Shown here: positions 14,441 through 27,140 of the stretch, piece after piece
Numbering within the stretch: position 1 is the stretch's first letter
Layout of the letters: each line of letters starts with the position of its first letter
Assembly: GCF_000003605.2 (NCBI RefSeq)
Contig: NW_003126391.1
Coordinates: forward strand, 187,371-227,958
Length of the DNA: 40,588 bases
Origin: Saccoglossus kowalevskii
Lineage: Eukaryota; Hemichordata; Enteropneusta; Harrimaniidae
Reading direction: 5' to 3'
The notes under the pieces: generated by a model
Database searches by the model: none
What the model was told of the DNA's origin: nothing
What the model saw: only the letters and a program-made list of their open reading frames with translations
Program-made: the position numbers and the translations under genes

Positions 14441-15476
14441 ATTAGAACTTCTTAGTTCTATGGGAGTTTAGTAAAAAAAACATATGATTGAATCTAGTAA
14501 TTCAACGTTGCAAAGCATGTATGTTTTGAAATATTAATTAATCTATGAGAAAATTAGTAATTTGCAGTTTGTCATTTAGAATTCAGTACCATAGTTATTC
14601 CAAGTCTAATGGTAAAACAAGGTAATGAAGTCGTTGTAATTATAATTTTATCAGTTTTCAGTCTCATTACCACGGTTGCTTGATTTATCCATGCACGTCA
14701 TAACAATCACGTAGCGACAACACACGGTAAATTCTGGAATAGTTTGAAATTCCAGTCTGGATTGACATTTATTCAAGCTGTGCCAATACTAGACCCAAAA
14801 TACAAGGAAAACTGTCTAAACTGAGCACCAAATGAGACTGTAAATTTAAGAAAACTGACTGAAAAAAGTATGTGATTTAGATCTAAACTTCGCAGCTGTA
14901 TACCATGTGCTAAAATAATACATGAACGTATCATACTTTGTATTCATCGCATCTGAAACAGGACATATATTTTAACCAGTTTGCACATCAATAATTTGCT
15001 TGGACCAAATAATTTTATTTCAATTACAGGTCTGAAAGATTACTAAAGTTCAAACTTAACAGTACATCTAAAACAATGAAGGTTGAATTTTTCTAGTTCC
15101 GTTTGAATAACCACCTTAAAAATATATTCCAGACTCCAGCTGTTGACGCAACTATATAGTTCTTATCGTATACGAGGATGATCATTCAGACTGCGTGACA
15201 AGCAATTTTATCATTACTCGGCGGCGTACTGCACCAACAACCATTATCAGCCCAGGAAACATTCAATACGGAACATCCGTAAAGAGATGCTGATAGCTTT
15301 ATCTCTAATCTTAGTAACATTGTTCACTAAAAATAGTGGGGCTTGTTCAATTTTTCAAATATGCTTTATCTTGAATGATGTACCTCAGAGCAAATGAAAT
15401 TTACAATGCAGAGAGAGAACACCGACATTAATTAAACAAAATGTGAATAACCTCAACAAAAAAAATAGGGGATATC

Positions 15477-15526
15477 NNNNNNNNNNNNNNNNNNNNNNNN
15501 NNNNNNNNNNNNNNNNNNNNNNNNNN
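15477..15526. other. Assembly gap (50 N)
   Basis: A run of 50 N of round length indicates a scaffold gap whose true size is unknown. Distances across it, including the length of the putative intron, are uncertain. Confidence 0.99.
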
Positions 15527-15959
15527 ATCAACTGTTTAGAATGAGGTCAAATATACAAACAAATTCCCCAGGAGAATTTGCTTAACAAATAAACATTGAA
15601 ATGTAAATGGCAATATAATGAAAGGGGATGCAAATGTGTGTGTGGATGGGAGGGGCACGATGAATTGCAGAGGGTCATCCCATTCACTGACCTCAATTCA
15701 TATACCCGGTGAGCTGATAGACATTGGAGTGCAGTGCGTGTGGGGTGCAGGTCATTCATATTACAATCGATCAAAGCATTCAGGCATGAAAGGTAATGGC
15801 ATCACACTGAGCAACTCCATACGTATCACATATGAAAAAAAAAAAAAAATACAAATTAAACTGCTAACAGGAATTTAATAGAATCCCGGAACCAAAATTA
15901 GGTGCTTATTTAGGAATTAACAAATTGAAAACAGAACTCATCCTGCAAGGAAAAGATGA

Positions 15960-15973
15960 GTTGCCATGGCAAC
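15960..15973. promoter_or_regulatory. Canonical RFX X-box palindrome GTTGCCATGGCAAC
   Basis: This is the full high-affinity RFX consensus, perfectly palindromic. RFX factors drive cilium genes and others in animals. No promoter is evident beside it; it lies in the probable first intron of the minus-strand gene. Confidence 0.55.
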
Positions 15974-18900
15974 AATTCTGATAGATGAGGACACTGAAGT
16001 GGACTTCAGATTCTGGAGGAAATAAAGATGCAATGATGAATAAAAATATACATATATTATACAAATGTAAATACAAATCCCTGTTCGGTCAGCATGACTC
16101 AAAATCGCGCTAAGCACAAAATGTAATTAAATAAATCTAAAAAGCTTTCAAGTTTATTAAAAGAGGAGAATTCTCCAGACTTGCATCAGCTGCGGACACC
16201 GTTCACTTGTCTATTGGGGTAGCTTGCATGATCAGAAGATTGCAATTAATCACAAGAGCACAAACATGACAAGTCACATGACCATTCTGTTGGCAGACAT
16301 GGCTTGAAATTATGACTTTATTCATAACACTATAAGATAGAGGGAAAACGGTACGACATCTGACATGTCCCCCGGCAACCCAGCATGGGAATGACACCAT
16401 TTAAGTCAATTCTACTGCATTGGACAGCAATTTTGCTTTTAATAATTAAAAATAATTAATTTCACTTTAATTAGATGCTATAAACGACATGTATATAATT
16501 AAAAATGGCTACATTTTTTTTTTTAATTTAAGACTATTAATAGTGCTATTAAGCAATTGATGTTAATAGTACATATTTTAAATGCGTCAAAGCAAACATA
16601 AACAAGGTATGTTAAAAAATATGGTCTTCAGTTTTTCCCCTTTTCAAAAAATACTAAATAACATCCATATTAATAGATATGCCTTACAAAAATAGGTTTG
16701 AGTTTGGACGTAGGAACACACTCAGTTTACATCAATAGCAGGAAACACCTCTGGACAAGAACGTTGTATAAAATTTGCTCATTCACTAAAAGCTTTCCCA
16801 TTGTCGCAGCAAGCTTCAGTGGTTTTCTAAGGCCCAGTACTCAAGTACAATCAAATGTATCCAGAAAGCTCCAAAACAGCATAAAATATTCATGCACATT
16901 CATGAAATCTACACAGAGTTGACAAATGCTACCAATATGGACATTCAGCGACTGTTTACTGCCATCACCTGTCTCTCCTATCAATCAATACATAACACTG
17001 TAACAGCAGACAGCTATCTCCCCTAAATTATTAAAATTGAAATTCCTTTACCACTGACCACCACAGATGAAACATTCCAGACAGCGAACGAGAAGTGGGA
17101 CAGAGTACAGCTGGAACACACCAAAGATATTTCCTCAAATCAGCAGATTTAAAAAAAAAAAAAAAGTTTAAATTGTTGATCAAGACTACAGCCAATGGAG
17201 ATTTATTTGAATTTGAACCATAATTAAAAAAAAAAATTATAAAAAAAATACACGGAAATGTAATGGTGAGAAAAATAATGGCAATGCAATGCCACAGTTC
17301 CTTTAACTGTAACAGAATTTAAAAGACAAATAAATAAAAATAAATATTTTTGATTCATCAGAAAAATTTGTTATTCGTGTATTTTGGACATGGATTGACA
17401 TTAATAGTCATTAAGTACAAGTACATTGTCCCAAGATTAACGGCTATATAGTAAAAACAGCCTGTTAACTATCAGAATATCATCAGCAGATAGTATCATT
17501 GATACAACAAACCAACAAAGCCTAGAAAATCTTCATTTTTTGAGAGATAGCAGGGAAAAAGGAAATTCTGTTGAGGTGAAATTTTCAATGGGGTTTGAAA
17601 TATTAGTAATCCCTGAGAACACCCAAAAATTACCAAACATTTCAGGAGCAATTCAACAATTTTAAGCGAATATTAAATATTGGTAAAGCAACTCGGCAAC
17701 AAAAAGGTTAGAATATTGTAAGGATCAACACCAATTTAAAACCAACAATACCGAGAGAAAAAACACACACTTACATGAAAACGTTACTGAGGTAGGAGTA
17801 GCGAGCAAATGAATGACCAAGTCTGAACGTGTTCTAATATAGCTACACTCTTCATAAACATTGGCGAAATAAACCTTTTTTCTTTCTTTCTTTTGACGAT
17901 TGCGTTTGGTATTATTCCCCCAAACACCCGAGGCACACGACCTCTTTGATTTTACCAACATAGTATGAATTGAAAGCACTGGACGCCTAGGTGATAGAGC
18001 TCCGTAACAATAGGAAAGGTAACAACAATAGAGTCCTGGACATGTTCTACGACTAAGTGCCACACAAAAGATACTCGTTATTTGTGCCGTGTAAATTCGG
18101 TGGTCTACCCAACTACTTTAAGATGAATAGCATTTTAATGGTTACTCTTAATTAAGCTATAATGAGGATGTCAATTTCACCTCCCACAACCTTACATAGT
18201 ATTTCAGCCTAGAACACAGCCGTAAAAAACAACATAAAACGATGATAGACAGGTCTTACTGAACAACAACTACATAGATCCATCCGAGACTTACATTCCA
18301 ATAAATAAATCAGTGCAAACCAAACATGGTTGTTGCTTGAATAATAGTCGTAATAGTCATTTATTCACGGCCAACAAAATGCAAATTATTTTAATTTTCA
18401 AAAAGCTTATAGACAAAACAAAAATATTATTAGCGACTGTACTATTTTTTCCAGGGCTTGGAGGTGAATTACTGATGTTCAGATATGGCTAGCATATACT
18501 AATGAATAATAATGTCTCCCAGTCAGTAGCCATATCACATCATCAAAATTTGTCAATATTTTATCCTAATTTCTGAGAATATCATGTTTTATTGAACATT
18601 TTTTAAGAGGCGAAAACTGTTTTATTCTACTTACATCCATCATAGAGAAGCAAAAAGCCTTGTACAATCCAATGTCAATTAAAAAAATTGGTAATTAAAT
18701 TTAATAGTAAAAACATGAAATGAATAGATTAATAGAACTTTATTTTATTGTTTCCATAAAAACTAATTAATTAATATGGGCAATATCGTAAAGGAAAAAA
18801 TATAACTAAAACAACCAGAGACAAAACATCAAAAATACTTGTTTTAACAAGAATTCATTATGATAGGGGAAAAAAACATTAATTTTTGCTGAACAGAATG

Positions 18901-21666
18901 AGATACTTTCATAAACATGTAAAGAGACTTGTTGGTAGCAGACAACTTAACAAAAACTGCCATTAAACCCGGAAATTAATAAAAAACATGCATATATTTT
19001 ATTTTATTCAGAGGTATTCAAGCATCAATACAAACAATGCTTTAATAAAATGAAACTGAAAATTACACAGGAAACAGAGGGGAACTCCTAAAACTGGACT
19101 GGAAATTTCAATAATAAATTTATCCGATCTGCCAGAACATGACTTTTTTTCGCACGATGCTAGTAAAGTCATTCATTTCTTTATAAATAAGTTCTATTTT
19201 ATTCTTTACACAAACGCACTTACGTATGTCGTGTTTTCCAGTCCACCACAAAAATTAAATATTAATTAAAGATTTATTGAAGTTTTTTTTTTTTTAATGA
19301 GAACGAGGATAAGTACATGAACACAAAATATTGAGACCACAATACATAGCACATCGCTGTTCAACATACGTCGGAATTCATTGATAACAATAATGTGGTA
19401 CACCTGTGACCCAGCAGCAGCCTGCGCGCGACATAATCAAGAATTTATTTAATGTTATTACTAATATAAAGGACGTGTATTAGGTGTAATTGAGCAGAAT
19501 GAAACTTCACTAACAAAACAAACTTTACAGTCTTTAGAGAGGGGATATCCCCCGATATGACAGCTACCCATTCACACCCTAACCTGCGAAATAACCGACT
19601 GTTTTAATGGAGTTTATTTCTTTTTCATGCCCAGCAACGAGATAACAATGGTTGGTACTGTTGACTACCCCAGTGCAAGAAACAATCGATAGCCGAAACC
19701 ATACTGGCATGTTACAATTGTAACAGTCTATATACATGGTTATGTTCAAGTTTGAGGAGCTGTAAGTTGTTTAAAATAAATATAGCGTAAACCAGCTTGG
19801 AATGTATTCTGAAAGGTCACAGCCCCCGACCCCCATATCTTATCACGATCAAAGACAACACTGTCGCACAATAATACAACAAACTAAAGCTACATATCTA
19901 TGACAATAGTGACAAAATAAATGTTCCCACCAAATTTAAGACATAACAATAACCATCTGGCGAATTGGAATTGCTCACATTTGTCGTTTATTGTGGGATA
20001 TGAGGGTAAGGGGGACTCAGCCCCCCTTCTAAGTAAAACTTATGAGGGCTATAAATTTGATTAACAATAACAGTTTATTTATAGTAAGCCAGACTTAAAA
20101 AGATAGGGGTATGGTTTCTATATACAACCTCCTTACTGGAAGTCATTTCAGAAATTCAAAATGGCTGCCAGTGAGTTGACTGGGCAGTATTCTGGTTTTT
20201 TTTATAAAACCATCCAGCCTGAGATGGTTTCGATACAAATACTCATGTCTGTTTATAAATCTAACTGTTTCATTGTCAACTGATGTGTAACAAAATGACC
20301 TTTGATTGCCTTCTAAAATAAAAATACAGAGCCATTGTATAACGTCTGGACGGCTATCCCTTAGCTGATCATTGTCATGTTCCACTCAACGCTGAATAAC
20401 ACACAATGGGAATCCAAGGTGTTACTACTGACTCAGAAATTACCAGCCAAGAATATTGAGACATCTTAAGCTCAGGAAATAACTGACCTTGAAAGAGATT
20501 GGAAATAAAGCCAGCCCTGCAGACTGAAAACAAATTTTTTTTTTTTTTTTTTCAGTCATAAAATATAAATGTACATGTATACTGCTGAAATATGACATGG
20601 TCAATTCTACTCAGCTGCCATATTGTATATGTTGCGACCTTACTTGTAATTCACTACAGTAAACATTCATACTAGCCCTTATTATTTCTTTTACTTTCAG
20701 CAGTGACTGAGTCTTGGGATACTTTCAAACAATAGAGCTTCTTTACTATGCCCTGGCATTCGATATATCTACTTCACATCGTCCTATATTTGCAAAGAAG
20801 ACTTTATACAAATCACAGAGCAGCTAAGTACTACCGATAGTAGCCAGGGTCACATACATATGTGCAAAACTGAACATGGAATATGTAATTTGAGTTGGTG
20901 GGAGGGATATGGAGAACACATATACTGTGCTGGACACCCACCACTGCACTGTGTCAGCAGACAAATTATACGTTGACCCCTGCCATGTTTTTATCTGTGT
21001 AGGTGAACCTATATCAACATTAACACATTGTACAGATTCAAGTGTCTCGTTGTAAGGCTTGTTAATTTGAAAATGAGACCACTGTATATTAAGAAAGCAC
21101 ACACACACACTGCAGCGAGTCCTGGAATATAGTTGGGTGACCAATTTGCTTTTTTAAAAGACCAGTAGACCCCAGCCACGTGCAATACAACGTGAAATAT
21201 GGCATCAGTTTGCGCAAAGAATAGAGTTAGGAATGTTTTTATTATGATAACTTTGTGGACAATGTATAGGTGGGAAGAAGTCACAGTAAAGCGTGTCAGG
21301 AGGGTGTACAGAGGACAGAAATCATAATCAAACCTATGTTTATGTGACAGACAGTACAATAGAAAGGGCAGAGACGAATAGATATAGGTACATCCACTAC
21401 CACATTTTTGCTTGTCAAAATGTCATTGTTATGGTTGCCAAATAAAACATGGGGTCGTAAAAGATCACTCTATTATCAAGCTCTTGAAGTACTTGCCTGT
21501 TAGTGGTTGTTAAAAAAAAAATAAAGGCAAAGTACATGACTTCTTTTATCTCCACAATATCAACACTTTTTATAACAACCACACACTTCACTCACAGACT
21601 GACAGTTGGTTGAATCATGTGGTACTAGGTAAGCCCTAATATAAACAAATCTATCAAATACAGGCT

Positions 21667-21684
21667 TTCCTTGATATCAAGGAA
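21667..21684. repeat. 18-bp perfect palindrome TTCCTTGATATCAAGGAA
   Basis: The sequence has perfect dyad symmetry without a spacer. TTCC...GGAA spacing is not that of a STAT site (3-base spacer), so no factor is proposed. Confidence 0.6.
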
Positions 21685-22900
21685 TACTTATTGTCCTTCT
21701 GAAACAAGACTTGTTTCTTTGTGACAGATAACAAAGTGCTGCAGCTAATAGCTTAAAATTGGTTTCACCTGCCATTCCAAGGAATTTAAAAGTTCAGTAT
21801 CAAAAACGATAACACAACTGAGTGTTACTACTGAGTAGTGTCGTGGAGAATGGTTAGCTCTTCAGCTTACTAGTCACACTAGACATACACCCCTACCACA
21901 TTTCTGGAATAAACCAAATTTACACTAGCTGGTATGATATAGGGGGAACCTTTGGAGTTAACCAATAGGGGTGGAGAGCACTGATTACAGAACAAAGACA
22001 GGTCTTGTATGGCACACATTTGACTACCCCCCCCCTCCAATACAAGACAAAGCCATCTGTGTGGGGTATTGTGTCAGCACTTTGACAAGCTAGGGTGAAC
22101 TTTTCATTCACTTCCAACAAACCACTTTATTGACCTCTGCAAGACAGTATCGAACACGGAACTATTCATAGTCATTCAGCCATTTTACAAATGCCATTCA
22201 GATTCAGTACCTAACATATTGTGGGATTATTATTACTAGTAATGCAATATTGTACTTCCTCAAAAAATTTACATATGAATATATAACAACAATTATTTAT
22301 ATCTTCTTCTTTTTTACAATTTACAGAATAACCTCACAAAATATTAAAGTAAAATCAGTAAAATTGAATTGGATATACTCGTGTTGTTTAAAGTCACTCT
22401 TAGTAAAAAAAAATAACATCATGACGACTTCCTGTCTTGTCATACTGAACAGCAAGAACAGTATTATAATATGGCCATTGTTCTAGTTACCGTGCATATA
22501 TCAGTGTTTCACAGTCATCGCACCGCAAACTGTGACAGACACCGACAAATATTCAGTGGCAATAAACTACGTATAATACTGAATCAGGTTATCACTCGTA
22601 AATACATTCGTCGTGTAAATATTTGCAGGGAAATCCACCATGCGATATCGAAAGTGTACTTCACATATGGATGTGCATCGCATCCCACATGTGTTGCCGT
22701 GGACATTTTTTTAAGCAGACCATTTGTCAGAAAAATAATCATAAATCATTCTCATCAAAATAGTAGGATATTGCCAAAACTGGTGTACTGCACGAGTAAT
22801 CGAAAAGATATTACAAACGTTGCACGCGACAGATGGTTTGATCGCCGAACGTTTAGAGTTGCCCTATGTACGCTGGTTCGTTGTGGTTATGTGGACCTAC

Positions 22901-23089
22901 CTTCGAATCTCCTTTCGTTTCCTCGCCCTTGTCTGGCTCATCTTGACCGTTCACGACGTTTTCCTTTGGATCGGTGGGTTCCGTTGTATTAGTTTCTCTC
23001 GCCTTGAGGGTAAGACAGTCCTGTTGTGTGTTCTTTTCGGTCAGGAAACTGATATCGAGTCCCGGTATCGTCACTTCTTTAGTCGCCAT
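22901..23089 (-). CDS. First coding exon of an unidentified gene, minus strand
   Basis: The exon encodes 63 residues, starting MATKEVTIPGLDISFLTEKN and ending GEETKGDSK, followed by a strong phase-0 donor AAG|gtaggt at 22900. The start is well fixed: the ATG has the strong context GAAGATGGCG, and an in-frame TGA lies 54 nt upstream (23146-23144) with no ATG between. The product is hydrophilic, rich in Glu, Asp, Lys and Thr, and looks disordered, as N-terminal tails of large regulatory proteins often do. There is no signal peptide or membrane segment. I do not recognise the family. Downstream exons would lie at lower coordinates, and none is convincing before position 1, so the first intron may exceed 22 kb. 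Confidence 0.72.
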
Positions 23090-24160
23090 CTTCAACAACA
23101 ACGGAGCTCGGACTCGGCAGTGTACAACAAAACAGATGTGAAATCACGCTCGCTCCACAGCTGTATTGATCGCGTTGTAAATACCGTATCGGTCCACCAG
23201 TTACCGCTTAATTCGGCGTACACTGTTGAGACACGATGTAAAATAAGTAAGCAAAATTGAAGAATATTCTATGAATGATAACTGTCCGTTTTTGATGATA
23301 GATTGCACTGTTCAATTTTCACACACACAAGCATTGAGCTCGATCTAACAATGAAAGCCCGGATGTGCATGTGTAGGTTTATTTTCATTACGCGCTTCGC
23401 GGATAACTGTGTGCGCCCGCACTCACCGGTATTAGGAAATCCTATCGTTTTGTCAGTCCTAAACGTTCTTTGTCAGCCAATTTCCTTTGTCTTTGCTCTC
23501 AGCTATTGCGCGTTTTACTATAACAGTTCAAATATTAACATCGTCGTGGTAGGAGATATTTGCTCATTTATCAGATATACTACGCGAACTAGATTCCCAA
23601 GTTTTTTCATATGCTGCACTATAACTATATTTTCCTGAAAGATGTTATCATACGTCGCCTGGGCATAACCCCAACAGAGAACACAATAGAGCCGACGTGA
23701 AAATTAATATATTGTAATGCCTAGGTCTTTGTCATTTCATTTAACGCATTTATGCTCGTACGTGCTAATAATAGTGTGTTTGTTTTCAAGTTTCGACTTA
23801 TTTTTTTTAACTATCGTTCGCCAATAAATTATTCCTAAATATAAAATATTTCGCTCAACAGCCGGATATCCGGAATATATTTTTTAAATTATTGTGGAAA
23901 GTGAACGTGCACTTTATGGATTTGCAAAATTACGGCGTGTAAATATGTAAGAAATGTAGAACAAGCATGTATGTATTGATGCGTAACATGTCTTCTTTCT
24001 GTATCAGTCTGAGTCAGACACAGGTCTGCCGAGGCGGGAATGAAGCGTATGTAATACGACTGGGAGGAGCTCATACAGAAGCTAGCTGCGCGCGCACATC
24101 CGTAATAGACATCGTGAATATGAAACACTCCCGTAAATATTTGGACACTGACTGGTAACG
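23090..24160 (-). promoter_or_regulatory. 5' leader and CpG-rich putative promoter of the minus-strand gene
   Basis: Upstream of the ATG at 23089 the sequence becomes richer in CpG than the DNA on either side (for example around 23140-23230, 23390-23425 and 24020-24100). This fits a leader plus promoter. The AAGATGGCG at the start codon resembles the YY1 core seen at some animal promoters. No clear TATA box at a sensible distance was found. Plus-strand open frames here are antisense to this exon and leader and look like shadows. Confidence 0.4.
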
Positions 24161-25674
24161 GTGGATTAAAAGTCTAGCAAGTAACTTGAGTCGTATCCCA
24201 GTTGCCTGATTTAATAGGTTATCACAATGTTAGTAAATCTAACAAAAACATATTACAAAATGCAAACAAATACATTAGTAATGCGCTACAAAAATAAAAA
24301 CATAAGGTGAAACAAAAATAAAGTAATATAATTAATTATAAGGTTATAGAACAAGCATGTATTCAATTGTAATGTCTAATTTATTATGGTTATTTTCTCC
24401 TCGTCGATGTGTTCTGCGTGTGTTTTAATATAAATTACAACACATTTAGAAATATGTGAATTCTCATTCAATTCAATGCACCGAGGAGGTCATCTGTATG
24501 GACCATAGAATGACACCCGAGAATGCTTCAATAATTTATCATCAATGGGAAACGATAGACGGGGAAGAGCTGAAGCTCCCTAGCTCAAACAGTACAGATT
24601 TGCCAATCCGTCGATTACATTTATCATTGTTGACAGCAGACTGGACGAAAAATGTGGGAAATGTTCCCATCTACTATGATGACAGCGGATGACAGTGTGA
24701 ACACTCTGTGAAGTTATGCCATCGCGTGCAGCGTTCAGATACAGAACAGACTCTATGTTTGATGACCTATGACACCGGCACTAGTTTGTCAAGTGACACC
24801 ATCAGATAACACGAACCACGGGGCGCATAAGAGAAGAGCTCTCGGTACTGAACATTTGCCAACTTGTACGTCACTGTTTGTAAAAAAAAAAAAATCGTGT
24901 GCTTCACATAATAGTGAAATCCTACCACGTAGGCCCCTTTATATAACACCTAGATGTGGACGGGGAAAGTTAGTCTGGCTCCAGTTGGGATGATTAGATT
25001 TTGTTTCACTATAAATCTAAAAGTTGTACTAGCCTCAAAATTTACGACTTGTTTGAGAAATGACGATGTTTACGCGAAACCATCATGAAGTTTTGTAAAG
25101 ACCTTTTTAATTATTTATCGTGAGGAAATTGAAGCCAGTCTAGAGAAAGGTCAATGTCATTGAAATAAGATCTATTTTTTTGGCCAAGGATTTTTGAAAG
25201 CCACATACAGCGGATAACCCGGCAAAAATATCACAATACAATACAACCTGTTTTTACTATAGAGACATGCACCGCAACATTTAGATTACAAACAAGCATT
25301 CACAAATACCTATAAACTGTTCGTGGGAGTACTGGCAAATCCGTGACCACAGTCAGAGTGTGTTTTGTTCGAAACTTTCCATTCCAAATACATAATGGTT
25401 AGAAGATCCCCTATCTCTCTTTCCAAAATTGTTCGAGGCTGACCTCGGGCCTGACCTTCAATGTAATGTATGATCGGTCTCTGAAAGAAGAACAGATGGT
25501 ATTTTGCCGCACTCTTGGTAATCCTTCTCCGATATCCGAGCAGTGTGTTTTCAAAGTAGCTGGTATCTCTTTGTGGCGGACACCACTATGCTAATGTTAA
25601 TATTAGAATTGGGATTTAGCAAAACACGACACACCCGTTTTCTTGTTTTAGTTGGGTAGACCGCCATTTAGATA
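24161..25674. other. Intergenic DNA upstream of the minus-strand gene
   Basis: No gene is supported. A plus-strand frame at 24456-24692 (78 codons) has an ordinary amino-acid mix but no splice or promoter support. The remainder is unremarkable AT-rich sequence leading into the minisatellite. Confidence 0.4.
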
Positions 25675-26545
25675 TTTGACATACTCGCCAAATTTTACTG
25701 AATTAGCCGTGTATTGACTTGTTCTGGTACGTTCAGGTTTGTTTTGTTTTGAATTGACGATCGTACCGGTTTGCTTCATTAGGTGTGCCTTGAATTAGTG
25801 ACGACATAGGTTATTTAATTTAGCTGTATCTCGAATTATGAATGGCAATAGATAAATTATATATGCTTTGAATAGTACAGTAAGCTAAATTAGCTGTTCC
25901 TGAATTGGCGATGGTATAAAATAGATAAATTAGCTATGTCATGAATTGGCGATGTAAAATAGCTAAATTAGCTGTTCCTGAATTGGCGATGGTATAAAAT
26001 AGATAAATTAGCTATGTCATGAATTGGCGATGTAAAATAGCTAAATTAGTTGTGCCTGAATTGGCGATGGTATAAAATAGCTTAATTATCTATGTCTTGA
26101 ATAGAACAGTAAGCTAAAATAGCTGTGCCCTGAATAGTACAGTAAGCTAAATTAGCTGTTCCTAAATTGGCGATGGTATAAAATAGATAAATTAGCTATG
26201 TCATGAATTGGCAATGGTATAAAATAGCTAAATTAGCCGTGCCTATAATTGGCGATGGTATAAAATAGCTAAATTAGCCGTGCCTATAATTGGCGATGGT
26301 ATAAAATAGATAAATTAGCTGTATCTGAATTGGCGAATTAGCAAATTAGCTAAGCATTGATAAGGCAATGATTTATGTAAGCTTTATTAGCTGATATGGA
26401 CATCGGTGTAGGTTAACAAATTAGCTATTTCATGAATTGAAGATTGTACAGGTCAGCTAATTTGGTTGTATTGTGAATTGGTGATAGTGCAGTTTAGCTA
26501 ATTTGGCTGGCGACATTACAGATTAGCAAAATTATCTATGATGAC
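25675..26545. repeat. Minisatellite of ~40-bp units, partly in a ~77-bp higher-order pattern
   Basis: The core of about 25860-26340 is built from units of the form GAATTGGCGATGGTATAAAA followed by TAGATAAATTAGCTATGTCAT. Long and short units alternate (GGCGATGGTATAAAATAG and GGCGATGTAAAATAG), so a two-unit block repeats almost exactly at 25910-26040. Degenerate units extend left to about 25675 and right to about 26545. AATTAGC and GGCGATGGTATAAAA are the most constant parts. It is non-coding and lies upstream of the minus-strand gene. Confidence 0.9.
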
Positions 26546-26943
26546 AGTTTATAATCGATATCATACCCAGGAACTACTTGTACTTGCCGCTTATAAAAAA
26601 ATTTCGTTGCACGACAATACATATACATAGCACACATCTATAACGAAATACACATAACAAATTATCAATATAACACAGACGCGCTTAACATTTCAGAAGA
26701 ATATGACGATAATTAATGAGTCCCATGTTCTGTTCTTATTCTCAGTGCTCGTAAAAGATCAAGTTGTGTTCTACCTCTTTTCTGATTCTATGAATGAGCC
26801 CGGTCCTCTTGATAGGAATAATTGTATGAGTGGGTGATATGCATCTTTAATCCGATAAATACTGACTGAATTAATGAATAAATAAAATGTAATCACCATG
26901 ATCTTCATGACAAAATTATGTATGTATAATTTACTCCTATGAA

Positions 26944-27140
26944 TTATTTCTTATGAATTTCCGGTCGTTTATGGACATAAACAACAATACTTTCTACTGT
27001 CGCTTGAATGGTTCTGGAGATGCTATTGAACCATTGGTCGCTCCAATGACTTTCCCAATAACATACTTTACTAATATCTAATTCGGCAAAATACGAACCA
27101 CTGAAAAAAAAACTGCCTGGTACAAACGCCAATACTGGTA
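26944..27140 (-). CDS. Possible terminal exon of an unidentified minus-strand gene or relic
   Basis: A strong acceptor (ataccttttcttcacag) precedes 27140. The frame then runs 64 codons to a TAA at 26944, reading PVLAFVPGSFFFSGSYFAEL early and VCYWESHWSDQWFN later. The upstream minus frame (27142-27353) also looks protein-like (LILAGKDVGGANTSLIC) but in another phase, so the pair could be an exon plus intron or a frameshifted relic. The hydrophobic start and tryptophan-rich middle are distinctive, but I do not recognise the family. If real, the rest of the gene lies at higher coordinates and was not found. Confidence 0.2.

Larger units (their letters stand above)
1..15476. other. Long AT-rich non-coding stretch, left part
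   Basis: Apart from the inverted-repeat elements and small hairpins listed separately, I see no exon here. Open frames are short, AT-driven and lack paired splice signals. Poly-A/T runs are common. A frame at 7446-7628 (plus, 60 codons) has a balanced composition but no supporting context. The stretch is probably intronic to the gene starting at 23089, or intergenic beyond a 3' end not recognised. Confidence 0.5.
15527..22900. other. Long AT-rich non-coding stretch, right part
   Basis: No coding exon is supported. Simple tracts include a T run near 20528-20551, A runs near 15836-15849 and 17150-17165, a short CA run near 21102 and a C8 run near 22027. The X-box at 15960 and the palindrome at 21667 are the only notable short sites. 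A minus-strand frame at 20143-20385 looks protein-like but lacks clear splice signals. On the plus strand there AAAATGGCTGCCA|gtgagt at 20158 resembles a start codon beside a donor. Confidence 0.5.

Noticed and set aside
17725-18063. 112-codon minus-strand open frame
   Set aside because: It has Cys/Tyr-rich and basic stretches with no recognisable domain, and no convincing paired splice sites; the gtaagt near 17773 has no good partner acceptor.
22471-22992. 173-codon plus-strand open frame, the longest in the window
   Set aside because: Its right end is antisense to the well-supported minus-strand first exon, its composition is unlike a protein, and no splice or promoter signal supports it.
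22820-23260. 146-codon plus-strand open frame over the minus-strand exon
   Set aside because: It is antisense to the exon and leader, with open length explained by higher GC content there.
24456-24692. 78-codon plus-strand open frame
   Set aside because: The composition is plausible but there are no splice signals, no family, and it lies in AT-rich intergenic DNA.
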